This document shows positions 1 through 7,670 of a stretch of DNA of 64,000 bases, in pieces. Location of the stretch: contig CAWKGV010000004.1 in NCBI GenBank assembly GCA_963849305.1, forward strand, positions 186,001-250,000, written 5' to 3'. The first letter of the stretch is position 1, and the number at the start of each line of letters is the position of its first letter. The DNA comes from CAWKGV01 sp963849305. GTDB lineage: Bacteria; Pseudomonadota; Alphaproteobacteria; Acetobacterales; Acetobacteraceae. A program made the position numbers and the translations under genes. Under the pieces are notes generated by a model that was not told the origin of the DNA, made no database searches, and was given only the letters and a program-made list of their open reading frames with translations.

Positions 1-722
1 AGGGCGAGTACCGCGACCGGATCGGCGCCTTCATCACGGTGGACAGCCCGGAGATGGAGCGCATCGCCACGCGCGGGATCGGCTCGAAGCGCTACCGCGT
101 GACCTTCACTGGCCCGGGCGGGCACTCCTGGGGCGCGTTCGGGCTGGTGAACCCGATGTATGCGATGGCCGACGCGATCAGTCGGCTGGCCGCGCTCCAG
201 GTTCCCGCCGCCCCGCGCACCACCTTCAGCGCCAGCGTGACCGGCGGGGGCACCGCGATCAACGCGATTCCGAACCGGGTATGGACCGAGTTCGACTTGC
301 GCTCGGAATCGGCCGAGGAGCTGGTGCTCCTGGAGCGGCGCTTTCTTGCTTTGGTCGATGGCGCTGCGGTGGCGGAGAACGCCGCGCGGTCGACCCGCGA
401 CGGGAAGGTGACGGCCGAGGCGGTGAAGAGCGGCGACCGCCCCGCCGGGCAGACGGACGAGGCATCCGAGCTGGTTCGACTTGCCCGCGCCGCGATCGCC
501 GCTCACGGCTTCGAGCCGCGCTGCGAAGCCTCCTCGACCGACGCCAATATCGCCATGAGTCTCGGCATCCCGGCGATCAAGATCGGCTCGGGCGGCAGCG
601 GCGGGCGGGCACACTCGCTCGACGAATGGATCGACGTTTCGCTGGATGCCTCGGTGCGCGGCCTGGCAGCGGGGCTGGCCGCCGTGCTGGCGGCGGCGGG
701 AATGGCCGAGGACCGCGCCTAG
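1..722 (+). CDS. M20 family metallopeptidase, C-terminal part (5' end outside window)
   Basis: The reading frame is open from base 3, so the gene starts upstream of the window and a GTG at 39 is not its real start. The visible part has the dimerisation (lid) domain entry G-P-G-G-H-S-W, then a T-x-x-N-x-I-P-N segment typical of M20 peptidases and amidases. Near the end, S-S-T-D-A-N followed by G-G-R-A-H-S carries the C-terminal metal-ligand His. The N-terminal metal-binding H and D residues are not in the window. Likely a di- or tripeptidase or N-acyl-amino-acid hydrolase in the cytoplasm; the substrate cannot be told. The stop at 720-722 is followed by a convergent gene. Confidence 0.8.
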   Translation, partial: GEYRDRIGAFITVDSPEMERIATRGIGSKRYRVTFTGPGGHSWGAFGLVNPMYAMADAISRLAALQVPAAPRTTFSASVTGGGTAINAIPNRVWTEFDLRSESAEELVLLERRFLALVDGAAVAENAARSTRDGKVTAEAVKSGDRPAGQTDEASELVRLARAAIAAHGFEPRCEASSTDANIAMSLGIPAIKIGSGGSGGRAHSLDEWIDVSLDASVRGLAAGLAAVLAAAGMAEDRA

Positions 723-749
723 AATTTAGGCATCTGAGGCGCCTGCCGC

Positions 750-1196
750 TCACCTAGGCCAGTCGAGCCGAGGCTCTGTGCGGTTCTCGCGCGCGGCGGG
801 CCGCCCCTGCCCCTGCTCGGGGCGGCGGAACCGTAAGCCGCCGGCCGGCGGCGGAGCCTCCGGCATGTGCGGCTCCTCCTCCAGCTCGTGCGCCGCGGGC
901 GGGATCGGTGGTCGGGTGAACGCCGATGGCCGGCGCGTCGACTCATGTCGCGGCTCCGGCGCGTACAGCTCGTCGAAGGCCAGCGCATTGGCGGAATCGG
1001 GCAAACGCAATGCCAATCGACGGATCTCGGCGTGGATCTCGTCCAGCCGAGCCTCCAGCCCGTCCAGTCGGGCCTTGAGCCCGATCACGCTGAACGGCAC
1101 CAGCAGGAAGGCCAGAAACCAAAGGACCGCCAGGACCAGGACGATGGTGGGCAGCCACCAGGGCACCCAATCGGGCAGGGAAAACGGCAGCGTCAT
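750..1196 (-). CDS. Small single-pass membrane protein with coiled-coil and proline-rich tail
   Basis: This 148-residue product is not assigned to a named family. Residues about 12-38 form one hydrophobic segment (W-L-P-T-I-V-L-V-L-A-V-L-W-F), followed by L-x-x-R-L-D-x-L-E heptads at about 42-65 that look like a short coiled coil. The remainder is a charged, proline-rich cytoplasmic-type tail. It converges with the peptidase to its left and is divergent from the transaminase to its right. The coding frame has strong third-position GC bias. Function unknown; a scaffold or oligomeric membrane protein is only a guess. Confidence 0.55.
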   Translation of the reverse strand: MTLPFSLPDWVPWWLPTIVLVLAVLWFLAFLLVPFSVIGLKARLDGLEARLDEIHAEIRRLALRLPDSANALAFDELYAPEPRHESTRRPSAFTRPPIPPAAHELEEEPHMPEAPPPAGGLRFRRPEQGQGRPAARENRTEPRLDWPR

Positions 1197-1306
1197 GGTG
1201 CCACCCTAGCAGTTTGCAGGCAGAACGATCCAGCAATGACCTCTTGTTGGTGGATTTCGCCGTCGCACCGTGGCAAGGCTGCGCCTCGCCCCATCAGGTT
1301 GCCCAA

Positions 1307-2422
1307 ATGCTGCTGCTAATTCCCGGACCGGTCACCACGCGGCCGGAGGTGCGCGACGCGCTCCGCCACGACTTCGCCCCGTGGGACAACGATTTCCATC
1401 CCTTCTACGCGCACATCCGTGAGCGATTGCTGGCGATCGCCGGCGGACGGCCAGGCGAGCACGCCGTGCTGCCGCTGCAAGGCTGCGGGCACTTTGTCAC
1501 CGAGGCCGCGATTCGCACCTTTCTGCCCGCCGGCCGGAAGCTGCTGATCCCGATGACCGGCGCCTATGCCGATCGGATGGAGCGGCTGACGCGCGAGGCC
1601 GGGCGGGTGCCGGTGCCGCTCGCGATCGAACCCGACCGGCCAGCCGACCCGGTGGTGATCGCCGCCGCGCTTGCCGCCGATCCCGCGATCGGCCATGTCG
1701 GCGCGGTCTACAACGAGACCGGAACCGGGGTGGCGCACGACGTGCGCGCCATCGGCGCCCAGGTGCGCCGGCTCGGGCGGCGGATGATCGTCGATGCCAT
1801 CTCCGCCTTTGGCGCGCTGCCGCTCGACATCGGGGCCCAGCCGGAGATCGATGCGGCGGTGTTCACCGCCAACAAGTGCCTGGAGGGGGTGCCCGGCGTG
1901 GCCTTCGCGGTGGCAAGAGTGGATCGGCTGATCGCGAGCGCGGGGCAGGCGCAGAGCTGGTCCCTCGACCTCGCCGACGTCTATGCCCATAGCGTCTACA
2001 GCGACTGGGGCTTCGCCCGGTTCACCCCGCCCGCCCAGGTGCTGAACGCGCTCAGCGTGGCACTCGACCTCTACGATGCCGAGGGCGGCCAGCCGGCCCG
2101 GCTCGCCCGCTACACCGCGAACATGCGCACACTCTACGATGGTGCGCGCCGTCTCGGGCTCAAGCCCTGCCTGGCGCCCGACGCTCAGGGGCCGATCATC
2201 GTCAACATCCGCGCTCCCGCGGACCCCGGTTGGAACCTGCAAGCCTTCGTCGATGCGTTGAAGCGGCGGGGGTTCCTGATCAGCAACTTCTATAATACGC
2301 CCGAACCGAGTTTCCGGGTCGGCTGCATCGGTGCGATCACGACCGACGATATGGCCCGCGCGGTGGCCGCGATAGGAAGCGCGCTCGGCGAGCTTGGCAT
2401 AAGCTTGCGCGAGGCGGCCTGA
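1307..2422 (+). CDS. phnW: Class V aminotransferase, 2-aminoethylphosphonate--pyruvate transaminase type
   Basis: The 371-residue protein begins with the PhnW hallmark L-L-I-P-G-P-V-T-T. The ATG at 1307 is chosen over a longer upstream opening because homology starts here. The PLP-lysine lies in T-A-N-K-C-L-E-G-V-P-G and the PLP-ring aspartate in D-A-I-S-A-F-G. Substrate-loop residues F-T-P-P and the C-terminal S-F-R-V-G-C-I-G also match the family. PhnW moves the amino group of 2-aminoethylphosphonate to pyruvate, giving phosphonoacetaldehyde and alanine. No phnX, phnY or phnA lies nearby. Instead fhs follows after one base, so a role with serine or glyoxylate in C1 metabolism is an alternative. 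Confidence 0.8.
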   Translation: MLLLIPGPVTTRPEVRDALRHDFAPWDNDFHPFYAHIRERLLAIAGGRPGEHAVLPLQGCGHFVTEAAIRTFLPAGRKLLIPMTGAYADRMERLTREAGRVPVPLAIEPDRPADPVVIAAALAADPAIGHVGAVYNETGTGVAHDVRAIGAQVRRLGRRMIVDAISAFGALPLDIGAQPEIDAAVFTANKCLEGVPGVAFAVARVDRLIASAGQAQSWSLDLADVYAHSVYSDWGFARFTPPAQVLNALSVALDLYDAEGGQPARLARYTANMRTLYDGARRLGLKPCLAPDAQGPIIVNIRAPADPGWNLQAFVDALKRRGFLISNFYNTPEPSFRVGCIGAITTDDMARAVAAIGSALGELGISLREAA

Positions 2423-2423
2423 G

Positions 2424-4094
2424 TTGGCGAGCGATCTCGAGATCGCTCGCGCCGCCAGGCTCCGCCCAATCGGCGAGATCGCGGCCGGGCTCGGCATCCC
2501 GGCCGACGCGCTGGAGCCGTACGGCCGGTTCAAGGCCAAGATCGGCTTCGACTTTATTCGTTCGGCCGAGCAACGGTCGAACGGGGCGCTGGTGCTGGTA
2601 ACGGGGATCAGCCCGACGCCGGCCGGCGAGGGCAAGACCACAACCACGGTGGGCCTGGCCGACGCGCTCAACCGCATCGGCGCGCGGGCCGTGATCTGCC
2701 TTCGCGAGCCGAGTCTCGGGCCGAGCTTCGGCCAGAAGGGCGGGGCCGCCGGTGGGGGGCGGGCGCAGATCGCGCCGATGGAGGAGATCAACCTCCATTT
2801 CACCGGCGACTTCCACGCCATCACCGCGGCCAACAATCTGCTGGCGGCAATGATCGACAATCACGTCTATTGGGGCAACGCGCTCGGCATCGACGTCCGG
2901 CGGATCGGCTGGCGCCGGGCGTTTGACATGAACGATCGGTGGCTGCGCGCCATCGTGGGCGGCCTCGGGGGTGTCCCCAATGGCGCGCCGCGCGAGGATG
3001 GGTTCGACATCACCGCCGCTTCCGAGGTTATGGCGGTGTTCTGCCTGGCGCGCGACCTGGCCGACCTACAAGCGCGGCTGGGGCGCGTGATCGTCGCCGA
3101 AACGCGCGAGCGACGCGCGATCACCGCGCGCGACCTCCAGGCCGACGGGGCGATGGCGGTGCTGCTGCGCGATGCGCTGATGCCGAACCTGGTGCAGTCG
3201 CTGGAGGGCTCGCCGGCGCTGGTGCATGGCGGCCCGTTCGCCAATATCGCGCATGGCTGCAACTCGGTCATTGCGACTCGGCTCGGCCTGAAGCTCGCCG
3301 ACGTGGTGGTGACCGAGGCCGGGTTCGGCGCCGATCTGGGTGCGGAGAAGTTCCTCGACATCAAATGCCGCGTCGCTGGGCTGTGGCCGGCGGCGAGTGT
3401 GGTCGTCGCCACGGTGCGCGCGCTCAAGATGCATGGCGGCGTAGCGCGGACGGAGCTGGGGCGCGAGGATCCGCAAGCGGTCGCGCGCGGCGTGGCCAAT
3501 CTCGCGCGCCATGTCGAGAACATGGGCAAGTTCGGCCTGCCGGCGATCGTCGCGCTCAACCGCTTCGCGACCGACACCGACGCGGAGTTCGCGGTGGTGC
3601 GCGAAGCGATGGCGACGCTGGGCACGGAGGTGGTGGTCTGCACTCATTGGGCGGATGGCGGGGCGGGAGCCGTGGACCTCGCGCGCGCCGTGCTGGCCAC
3701 GATCCGGCCCGGCGGCGCACGCCCCGCGCCGCTCTACCCGGACGACATGGTCTTGGCGGAGAAGCTGCGCACTATCGCGCGCGAGATCTATCGGGCCGCC
3801 GATATCGCGTTGCCGCCGCATGTCGCAACCAGGCTGGAGCAGTTCGAGGCCGATGGGTTCGGCCAGGTGCCGATCTGTGTCGCCAAGACGCAGTACAGCT
3901 TCAGCGCCGATCCCATGGCGCTGGGCGCCCCCGAGAGACACATTTTACCGGTGCGCGACGTGCGCCTGTCGGCCGGCGCGGGGTTCGTGGTGGCGATCTG
4001 CGGCGACATCATGACCACGCCCGGCCTGTCGCGCGTGCCCGCCGCGTGCTCGATCAGGCTGGACGCGGACGGGATGATCGAGGGGCTGTCATGA
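2424..4094 (+). CDS. fhs: Formate--tetrahydrofolate ligase
   Basis: The 556-residue protein is the usual full length of the family. It makes 10-formyl-tetrahydrofolate from formate, THF and ATP in the cytoplasm. The P-loop T-P-A-G-E-G-K-T-T-T is at residues 65-74, and L-R-E-P-S-L-G-P-S-F-G and the E-I-N-L-H-F-T-G-D-F-H motif follow. The start is a TTG one base after the phnW stop; the N-terminus (A-S-D-L-E-I-A) is where homologues begin, so TTG is accepted. The spacing implies translational coupling with the transaminase gene. Together they suggest C1 assimilation or formate use. Confidence 0.95.
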   Translation: MASDLEIARAARLRPIGEIAAGLGIPADALEPYGRFKAKIGFDFIRSAEQRSNGALVLVTGISPTPAGEGKTTTTVGLADALNRIGARAVICLREPSLGPSFGQKGGAAGGGRAQIAPMEEINLHFTGDFHAITAANNLLAAMIDNHVYWGNALGIDVRRIGWRRAFDMNDRWLRAIVGGLGGVPNGAPREDGFDITAASEVMAVFCLARDLADLQARLGRVIVAETRERRAITARDLQADGAMAVLLRDALMPNLVQSLEGSPALVHGGPFANIAHGCNSVIATRLGLKLADVVVTEAGFGADLGAEKFLDIKCRVAGLWPAASVVVATVRALKMHGGVARTELGREDPQAVARGVANLARHVENMGKFGLPAIVALNRFATDTDAEFAVVREAMATLGTEVVVCTHWADGGAGAVDLARAVLATIRPGGARPAPLYPDDMVLAEKLRTIAREIYRAADIALPPHVATRLEQFEADGFGQVPICVAKTQYSFSADPMALGAPERHILPVRDVRLSAGAGFVVAICGDIMTTPGLSRVPAACSIRLDADGMIEGLS

Positions 4095-4256
4095 TGCCTT
4101 GCAATCCAGGAATGGCGTTTGATCCAAGCTGGAACGCAGGAGTGATGGGAAATGGCGGTTCCGACGAACGCGTAGCCGTTTGTCGCAGGCCGTTGACCCC
4201 CTGCTAGCGTTGCGGGCAGTAAGGTCCGGGTTCGCACCAACAGAACGGAGTCGAGC

Positions 4257-4643
4257 ATGCGGCGCTTGGGCTTGGCATTGCTGCTGCTGTGCCTGGGCGC
4301 GGGCGCCGGTAGCGCCACCGGGGCACCCCAGGATTTCGTTATATTCTTTCAGAACTGGTCGGCCGCGTTCGACGACTCTTCGCTAAACGTGATCGCGCGG
4401 GCCGCCGGTTGGGCCAAGGACCATCCCGGATCGCAGGTGACCGTGACCGGGGCGGCCGACCTCACCGGCAGCAAGCAGGCCAACAGGTTGCTTTCGGACT
4501 TGCGCGCGCAGGTGGTGGCGGACCAGCTCGCCGAAGACGGGGTGGAGCCGAGCCGGATCAAACAGGTCGGGCTCGGCTCGGTAACCTTTGCGCTGAGCGC
4601 GCAGGAAAGCCGGCGGGTCGTGATCGGCATTCAGTCGCCCTGA
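4257..4643 (+). CDS. Small periplasmic OmpA-like C-terminal domain protein
   Basis: The 128-residue protein has an N-terminal signal peptide (M-R-R-L-G then a Leu-rich core, cleavage near residue 23). It is followed by one OmpA/MotB-type peptidoglycan-binding fold. The helix N-R-L-L-S-D-L-R-A-Q-V-V and the following G-V-x-x-x-R-I-x-x-x-G-L-G match that fold. It lacks a beta-barrel, so it is probably a periplasmic wall-binding protein. A purine-rich ribosome site (GGAG, about 4247) precedes the ATG. It lies seven bases ahead of recQ and may be co-transcribed with it. Confidence 0.75.
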   Translation: MRRLGLALLLLCLGAGAGSATGAPQDFVIFFQNWSAAFDDSSLNVIARAAGWAKDHPGSQVTVTGAADLTGSKQANRLLSDLRAQVVADQLAEDGVEPSRIKQVGLGSVTFALSAQESRRVVIGIQSP

Positions 4644-4649
4644 TCGCGC

Positions 4650-6491
4650 ATGAACCACGTCCCGCTCCCCGCCGGGCTGCGCGCGGACCCGGCGGACGTG
4701 TTGCAGCGTGTGTTCGGCTTTCCCGCCTTCCGGGGCTTGCAGGAACAAGCGGTGCGGCATGTCGTCGGCGGCGGCGACGCGCTGGTGCTGATGCCGACCG
4801 GCGGGGGCAAGAGCATCTGCTATCAGGTGCCGTCGCTCTGCCGGCCCGGCACCGCGATTGTGGTCTCGCCTCTGATCGCGCTGATGGACGACCAGGTGGC
4901 CGCGCTGCGCCAGGTGGGCGTGGCCGCTGCTGCGCTGCATTCCGAGATTGACCCGGGAGCGGCAGGCGATGTTTCCCGCGACTTGGCCGCCGGCACGCTC
5001 GATCTGCTGTATGTCTCGCCCGAGCGGCTGCTCGGCTACGGCACGGTCGATCGGCTGTCGCGCCTGCGGCTGGCGCTGATCGCGATCGACGAGGCGCATT
5101 GCGTCTCGCAATGGGGCCATGATTTCCGCCCCGAATATCGCGAGCTGGCGGGCCTGGCCGAGCGGTTCCCCGGAGTGCCGCGCATCGCGCTTACCGCCAC
5201 CGCCGACCCGCGCACGCAACGCGACATACTGGCCGCGCTGCGGATGGACCGGGCCGAGGTGTTCGTCGCCAGTTTCCACCGTCCGAACCTGCACCTGGCG
5301 GCTCAGCCCAAGGACGGCGAGACCGGGCAATTGCTCGCGCTGCTGGCGCGCCATAAGGGCAACTGCGGCATCGTCTATTGCGGCTCGCGCGCGAAGACGG
5401 AGCGCGTGGCTGCGAGCCTAGCGGCCAAAGGCGTCCCCGCGGTGGCCTTCCATGCCGGGATGGACGCGGCGCAAAAGCGCGGGGCGGCGGCCAGGTTCCG
5501 CGCCGGCGAGCCGCTGGTGGTGGTCGCCACCATCGCCTTCGGGATGGGCATCGATCGGCCGGACGTGCGCTTCGTGGTGCATCTCGACATGCCGGACAGC
5601 CCGGAGGCGTATTACCAACAGATCGGCCGCGCCGGGCGCGATGGCGATCCGGCGGAAACGCTGCTGCTGCATGGCGGGCAGGACATCGCGCGGGCACGGC
5701 ATTGGCTGGCGCAATCCGCCGCCCCCGAGGCGCAGAAGCGGGTGATGCGCAGCAAGCTCGAGGAGATCGTGGCGCTGACCGCGACCATCGGCTGCCGCAC
5801 TCGCGCGCTGCTCGCCTGCTTCGGCGAGACGCTGGCGGAGCCATGCGGGCATTGCGACAATTGCGCCGCGCCGCCCGAGACGATCGACGCCACCGAGGAC
5901 GCGCGTAAGGCGTTGTCCGCCGTCTATCGCACCGGCCAGATGTTCGGCGTGGTTCATGTGATCGCGGTGCTGCGGGGCGAGGTGAGCGAGGGCGTGCTGC
6001 GCCACCGTCACGACAAGCTGCCGATGTTCGGCGTGGGCGCGGACCGCCCGGGCTCGTTCTGGCGGAGCTTGCTGCGCCAGCTTGTCACACTCGGCGCGCT
6101 GGATGTGGACACGGAGGGGCATGGCGGCCTGTTCCTCATGGCGGAGCAGGCGCGCCCGATCTTGCGAGGGGAGAGCGCGGTGCGGCTGCGCGAGCCCGCC
6201 CCCCGCGCCCGCCGCCCTGCGCGGTCGCAGGAGCGCCACTCGGGGATGGAGGCCGAGACGACGTCAGGCCCCGCTGCAGAGGGGGTGTTCGAGCGCCTAC
6301 GAGCCTGGCGCGCGGTGGAGGCCAAGGCGCAATCCGTGCCGCCCTATGTGATCTTCCATGACGCGGTGCTGCGCGAGATCGCCGCGGTTCGGCCCGCTTG
6401 CCTGGACGAGCTGGGGGAGATCAAGGGGGTCGGGTCGTCCAAGCTGACGCGGTACGGCGCCGTGGTACTGGGGATGGTGGCTGGCGGCTAG
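4650..6491 (+). CDS. recQ: ATP-dependent DNA helicase RecQ
   Basis: The 613-residue protein has all RecQ parts. Walker A M-P-T-G-G-G-K-S is at residues 48-55 and the DEAH box is D-E-A-H-C-V-S-Q-W-G-H-D-F-R-P-E-Y. Motif VI is Q-Q-I-G-R-A-G-R-D-G. The zinc-binding cysteines are C-R-T-R-A-L-L followed by C-G-H-C-D-N-C. A winged-helix region and a C-terminal HRDC domain (about 540-613, G-I/V-G-S-S-K-L) complete it. It unwinds DNA 3' to 5' in recombination and fork repair. A Pro/Arg-rich linker (about 505-535) separates winged helix and HRDC. Confidence 0.96.
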   Translation: MNHVPLPAGLRADPADVLQRVFGFPAFRGLQEQAVRHVVGGGDALVLMPTGGGKSICYQVPSLCRPGTAIVVSPLIALMDDQVAALRQVGVAAAALHSEIDPGAAGDVSRDLAAGTLDLLYVSPERLLGYGTVDRLSRLRLALIAIDEAHCVSQWGHDFRPEYRELAGLAERFPGVPRIALTATADPRTQRDILAALRMDRAEVFVASFHRPNLHLAAQPKDGETGQLLALLARHKGNCGIVYCGSRAKTERVAASLAAKGVPAVAFHAGMDAAQKRGAAARFRAGEPLVVVATIAFGMGIDRPDVRFVVHLDMPDSPEAYYQQIGRAGRDGDPAETLLLHGGQDIARARHWLAQSAAPEAQKRVMRSKLEEIVALTATIGCRTRALLACFGETLAEPCGHCDNCAAPPETIDATEDARKALSAVYRTGQMFGVVHVIAVLRGEVSEGVLRHRHDKLPMFGVGADRPGSFWRSLLRQLVTLGALDVDTEGHGGLFLMAEQARPILRGESAVRLREPAPRARRPARSQERHSGMEAETTSGPAAEGVFERLRAWRAVEAKAQSVPPYVIFHDAVLREIAAVRPACLDELGEIKGVGSSKLTRYGAVVLGMVAGG

Positions 6492-6533
6492 GAATCTGCC
6501 AGGACAGGCGCTGCTAGCGCTCTGCAAACCCTC

Positions 6534-6592
6534 TTGACCACTCGCCAACTCGCACTAACTCGGATTAGCACTCGAAGGCTTGGGAGTGCCAA
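6534..6592 (+). promoter_or_regulatory. Sigma70-like promoter with overlapping CIRCE-like operator for the hsp20 operon
   Basis: A TTGACC (6534-6539) and a TAACTC (6556-6561), 16 bases apart, look like -35 and -10 boxes. Just downstream, TTAGCACTC (6565-6573) and GAGTGCCAA (6584-6592) form an inverted repeat matching the HrcA operator CIRCE, with one mismatch and a 10-base spacer instead of the usual 9. It would cover the transcription start. The first small heat-shock gene starts 80 bases further on. HrcA repression is inferred from the match. Confidence 0.65.
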
Positions 6593-6672
6593 ACGGCCGG
6601 CCGTAGGGATCTCCTGACGACCGGCATCGCGTAGCGGCGTGCTCCCGCCTTCAACCGATAGGGGGTGATGCA

Positions 6673-7095
6673 ATGGCGCTGTTTCCAAGTCCTTTCGATA
6701 CGTTGTCGAACTTGCAGCAGGCCCTGGACGAATTCCGGACCAGCGGCTGGTTGCAGTCCAGTCTAAGCGGCGGCGGGAGCTACCCGCCATTGAACGTGTT
6801 CCGCAAGAAAGACGACTTCGTGATCATTGCCGAAGTTCCCGGCCTCAAGAAGTCGGACCTCCAGGTGCAAGTGAAGGGCAACACGATCCGCGTTGCCGGA
6901 ACGAAGTCCGTCTCCTACGCGGAGAATGCCAGCCTGCATCGTCGAGAGCGACTGGCGGGCCGCTTCGATCGTGCGGTGACGCTGCCGATCGAGATCAATG
7001 CGGATGCCGTGAAGGCTGAATGCCGGGATGGCATATTGGCGCTGTTCCTGCCGCGCGCGGAGCGGGATCGGCCGAAATCCATCACCGTGGCCTAA
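6673..7095 (+). CDS. Hsp20/alpha-crystallin family small heat-shock protein
   Basis: This 140-residue ATP-independent holdase has the alpha-crystallin domain at about residues 38-138. It opens with P-P-L-N-V-F-R-K-K-D-D-F and includes A-E-V-P-G-L-K-K-S-D-L, the signature of bacterial class A small heat-shock proteins. The C-terminus has I-T-V, a form of the I-x-I/V anchor used in oligomerisation. It is the first gene after the CIRCE-like operator and is followed 36 bases later by a second, diverged Hsp20. Heat or unfolded-protein induction via HrcA is likely. Confidence 0.93.
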   Translation: MALFPSPFDTLSNLQQALDEFRTSGWLQSSLSGGGSYPPLNVFRKKDDFVIIAEVPGLKKSDLQVQVKGNTIRVAGTKSVSYAENASLHRRERLAGRFDRAVTLPIEINADAVKAECRDGILALFLPRAERDRPKSITVA

Positions 7096-7131
7096 GCAAA
7101 CGCACGAACAGATCGCAATATGGAGGACGCA

Positions 7132-7530
7132 ATGGCAGCCTCACAGGAATTGTCAGTGCCAGAGAAAAAGGAAGTTGCGAGCAAGCAGGAGCAGACGATT
7201 CCCGGCCGCTTCTACATCCCTAGCACCGACATTTACGAAACCGACAACGCCCTGACCCTGGTCATGGAAATGCCCGGGGTGGAGAAGAAGGACATCACCG
7301 TAGGTTTGGAAAACGACGTGCTAAGGGTGGAAGGACGAATCGATTACTCCAAATACGAGGACATGGAGCCGGTGTACACGGAATATAATGTTGGCCACTA
7401 TACCCGCTCCTTCAGCCTTTCCGGCAAGATCGATCAGGAGAAGATCAGCGCCCAACTCGATGACGGGGTGCTGACGTTGACGCTGCCGAAGGTCCAGGAG
7501 GCGCAGCTGCGGAAGATCGCCATCGGCTGA
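7132..7530 (+). CDS. Hsp20/alpha-crystallin family small heat-shock protein (second copy)
   Basis: The ATG at 7132 is preferred over the in-frame ATG at 7120 because GGAGG lies at 7122-7126, at proper distance. The 132-residue protein has a short charged N-terminal arm (K-K-E-V-A-S-K-Q-E) and an alpha-crystallin domain from about residue 27 (Y-E-T-D-N-A-L-T-L) with M-E-M-P-G-V-E-K-K-D-I. The C-terminal anchor is I-A-I. The long dimerisation loop (Y-S-K-Y-E-D-M-E-P-V-Y) is typical of the second type found in proteobacterial pairs. It probably co-assembles with, or works beside, the upstream Hsp20 from the same transcript. Confidence 0.92.
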   Translation: MAASQELSVPEKKEVASKQEQTIPGRFYIPSTDIYETDNALTLVMEMPGVEKKDITVGLENDVLRVEGRIDYSKYEDMEPVYTEYNVGHYTRSFSLSGKIDQEKISAQLDDGVLTLTLPKVQEAQLRKIAIG

Positions 7531-7578
7531 GCTCGTCGAATCGTGCCTCGCCGGCCGAGCCTGTTTGCCTCGACGCCC

Positions 7579-7605
7579 CTCCCCCTCCTGCAAGGGAAGG
7601 GGGAG
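7579..7605. repeat. Pyrimidine/purine hairpin between the hsp20 operon and the peptide-transport operon
   Basis: CTCCCCC (7579-7585) pairs with GGGGGAG (7599-7605) around a 13-base loop. No T-run follows. It may be a weak terminator or a dispersed intergenic hairpin; a similar C/T then G/A hairpin lies at 15842-15872. Confidence 0.4.
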
Positions 7606-7670
7606 CTGTGGCATTACGAACTCCGTGTCTGATATACCACCAGAGCGAGCAAACCGCTGGTGGGAGTAGG

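Noticed and set aside
1316..2860. Long minus-strand open frame (514 codons) opposite the transaminase gene
   Set aside because: It is a shadow of GC-rich codons: composition is Arg/His/Gly-heavy with no domain, and the plus strand codes for well-known enzymes.
4094..4207. Short open frame after fhs (starting ATGATGCC)
   Set aside because: No domain and no ribosome site; treated as intergenic.
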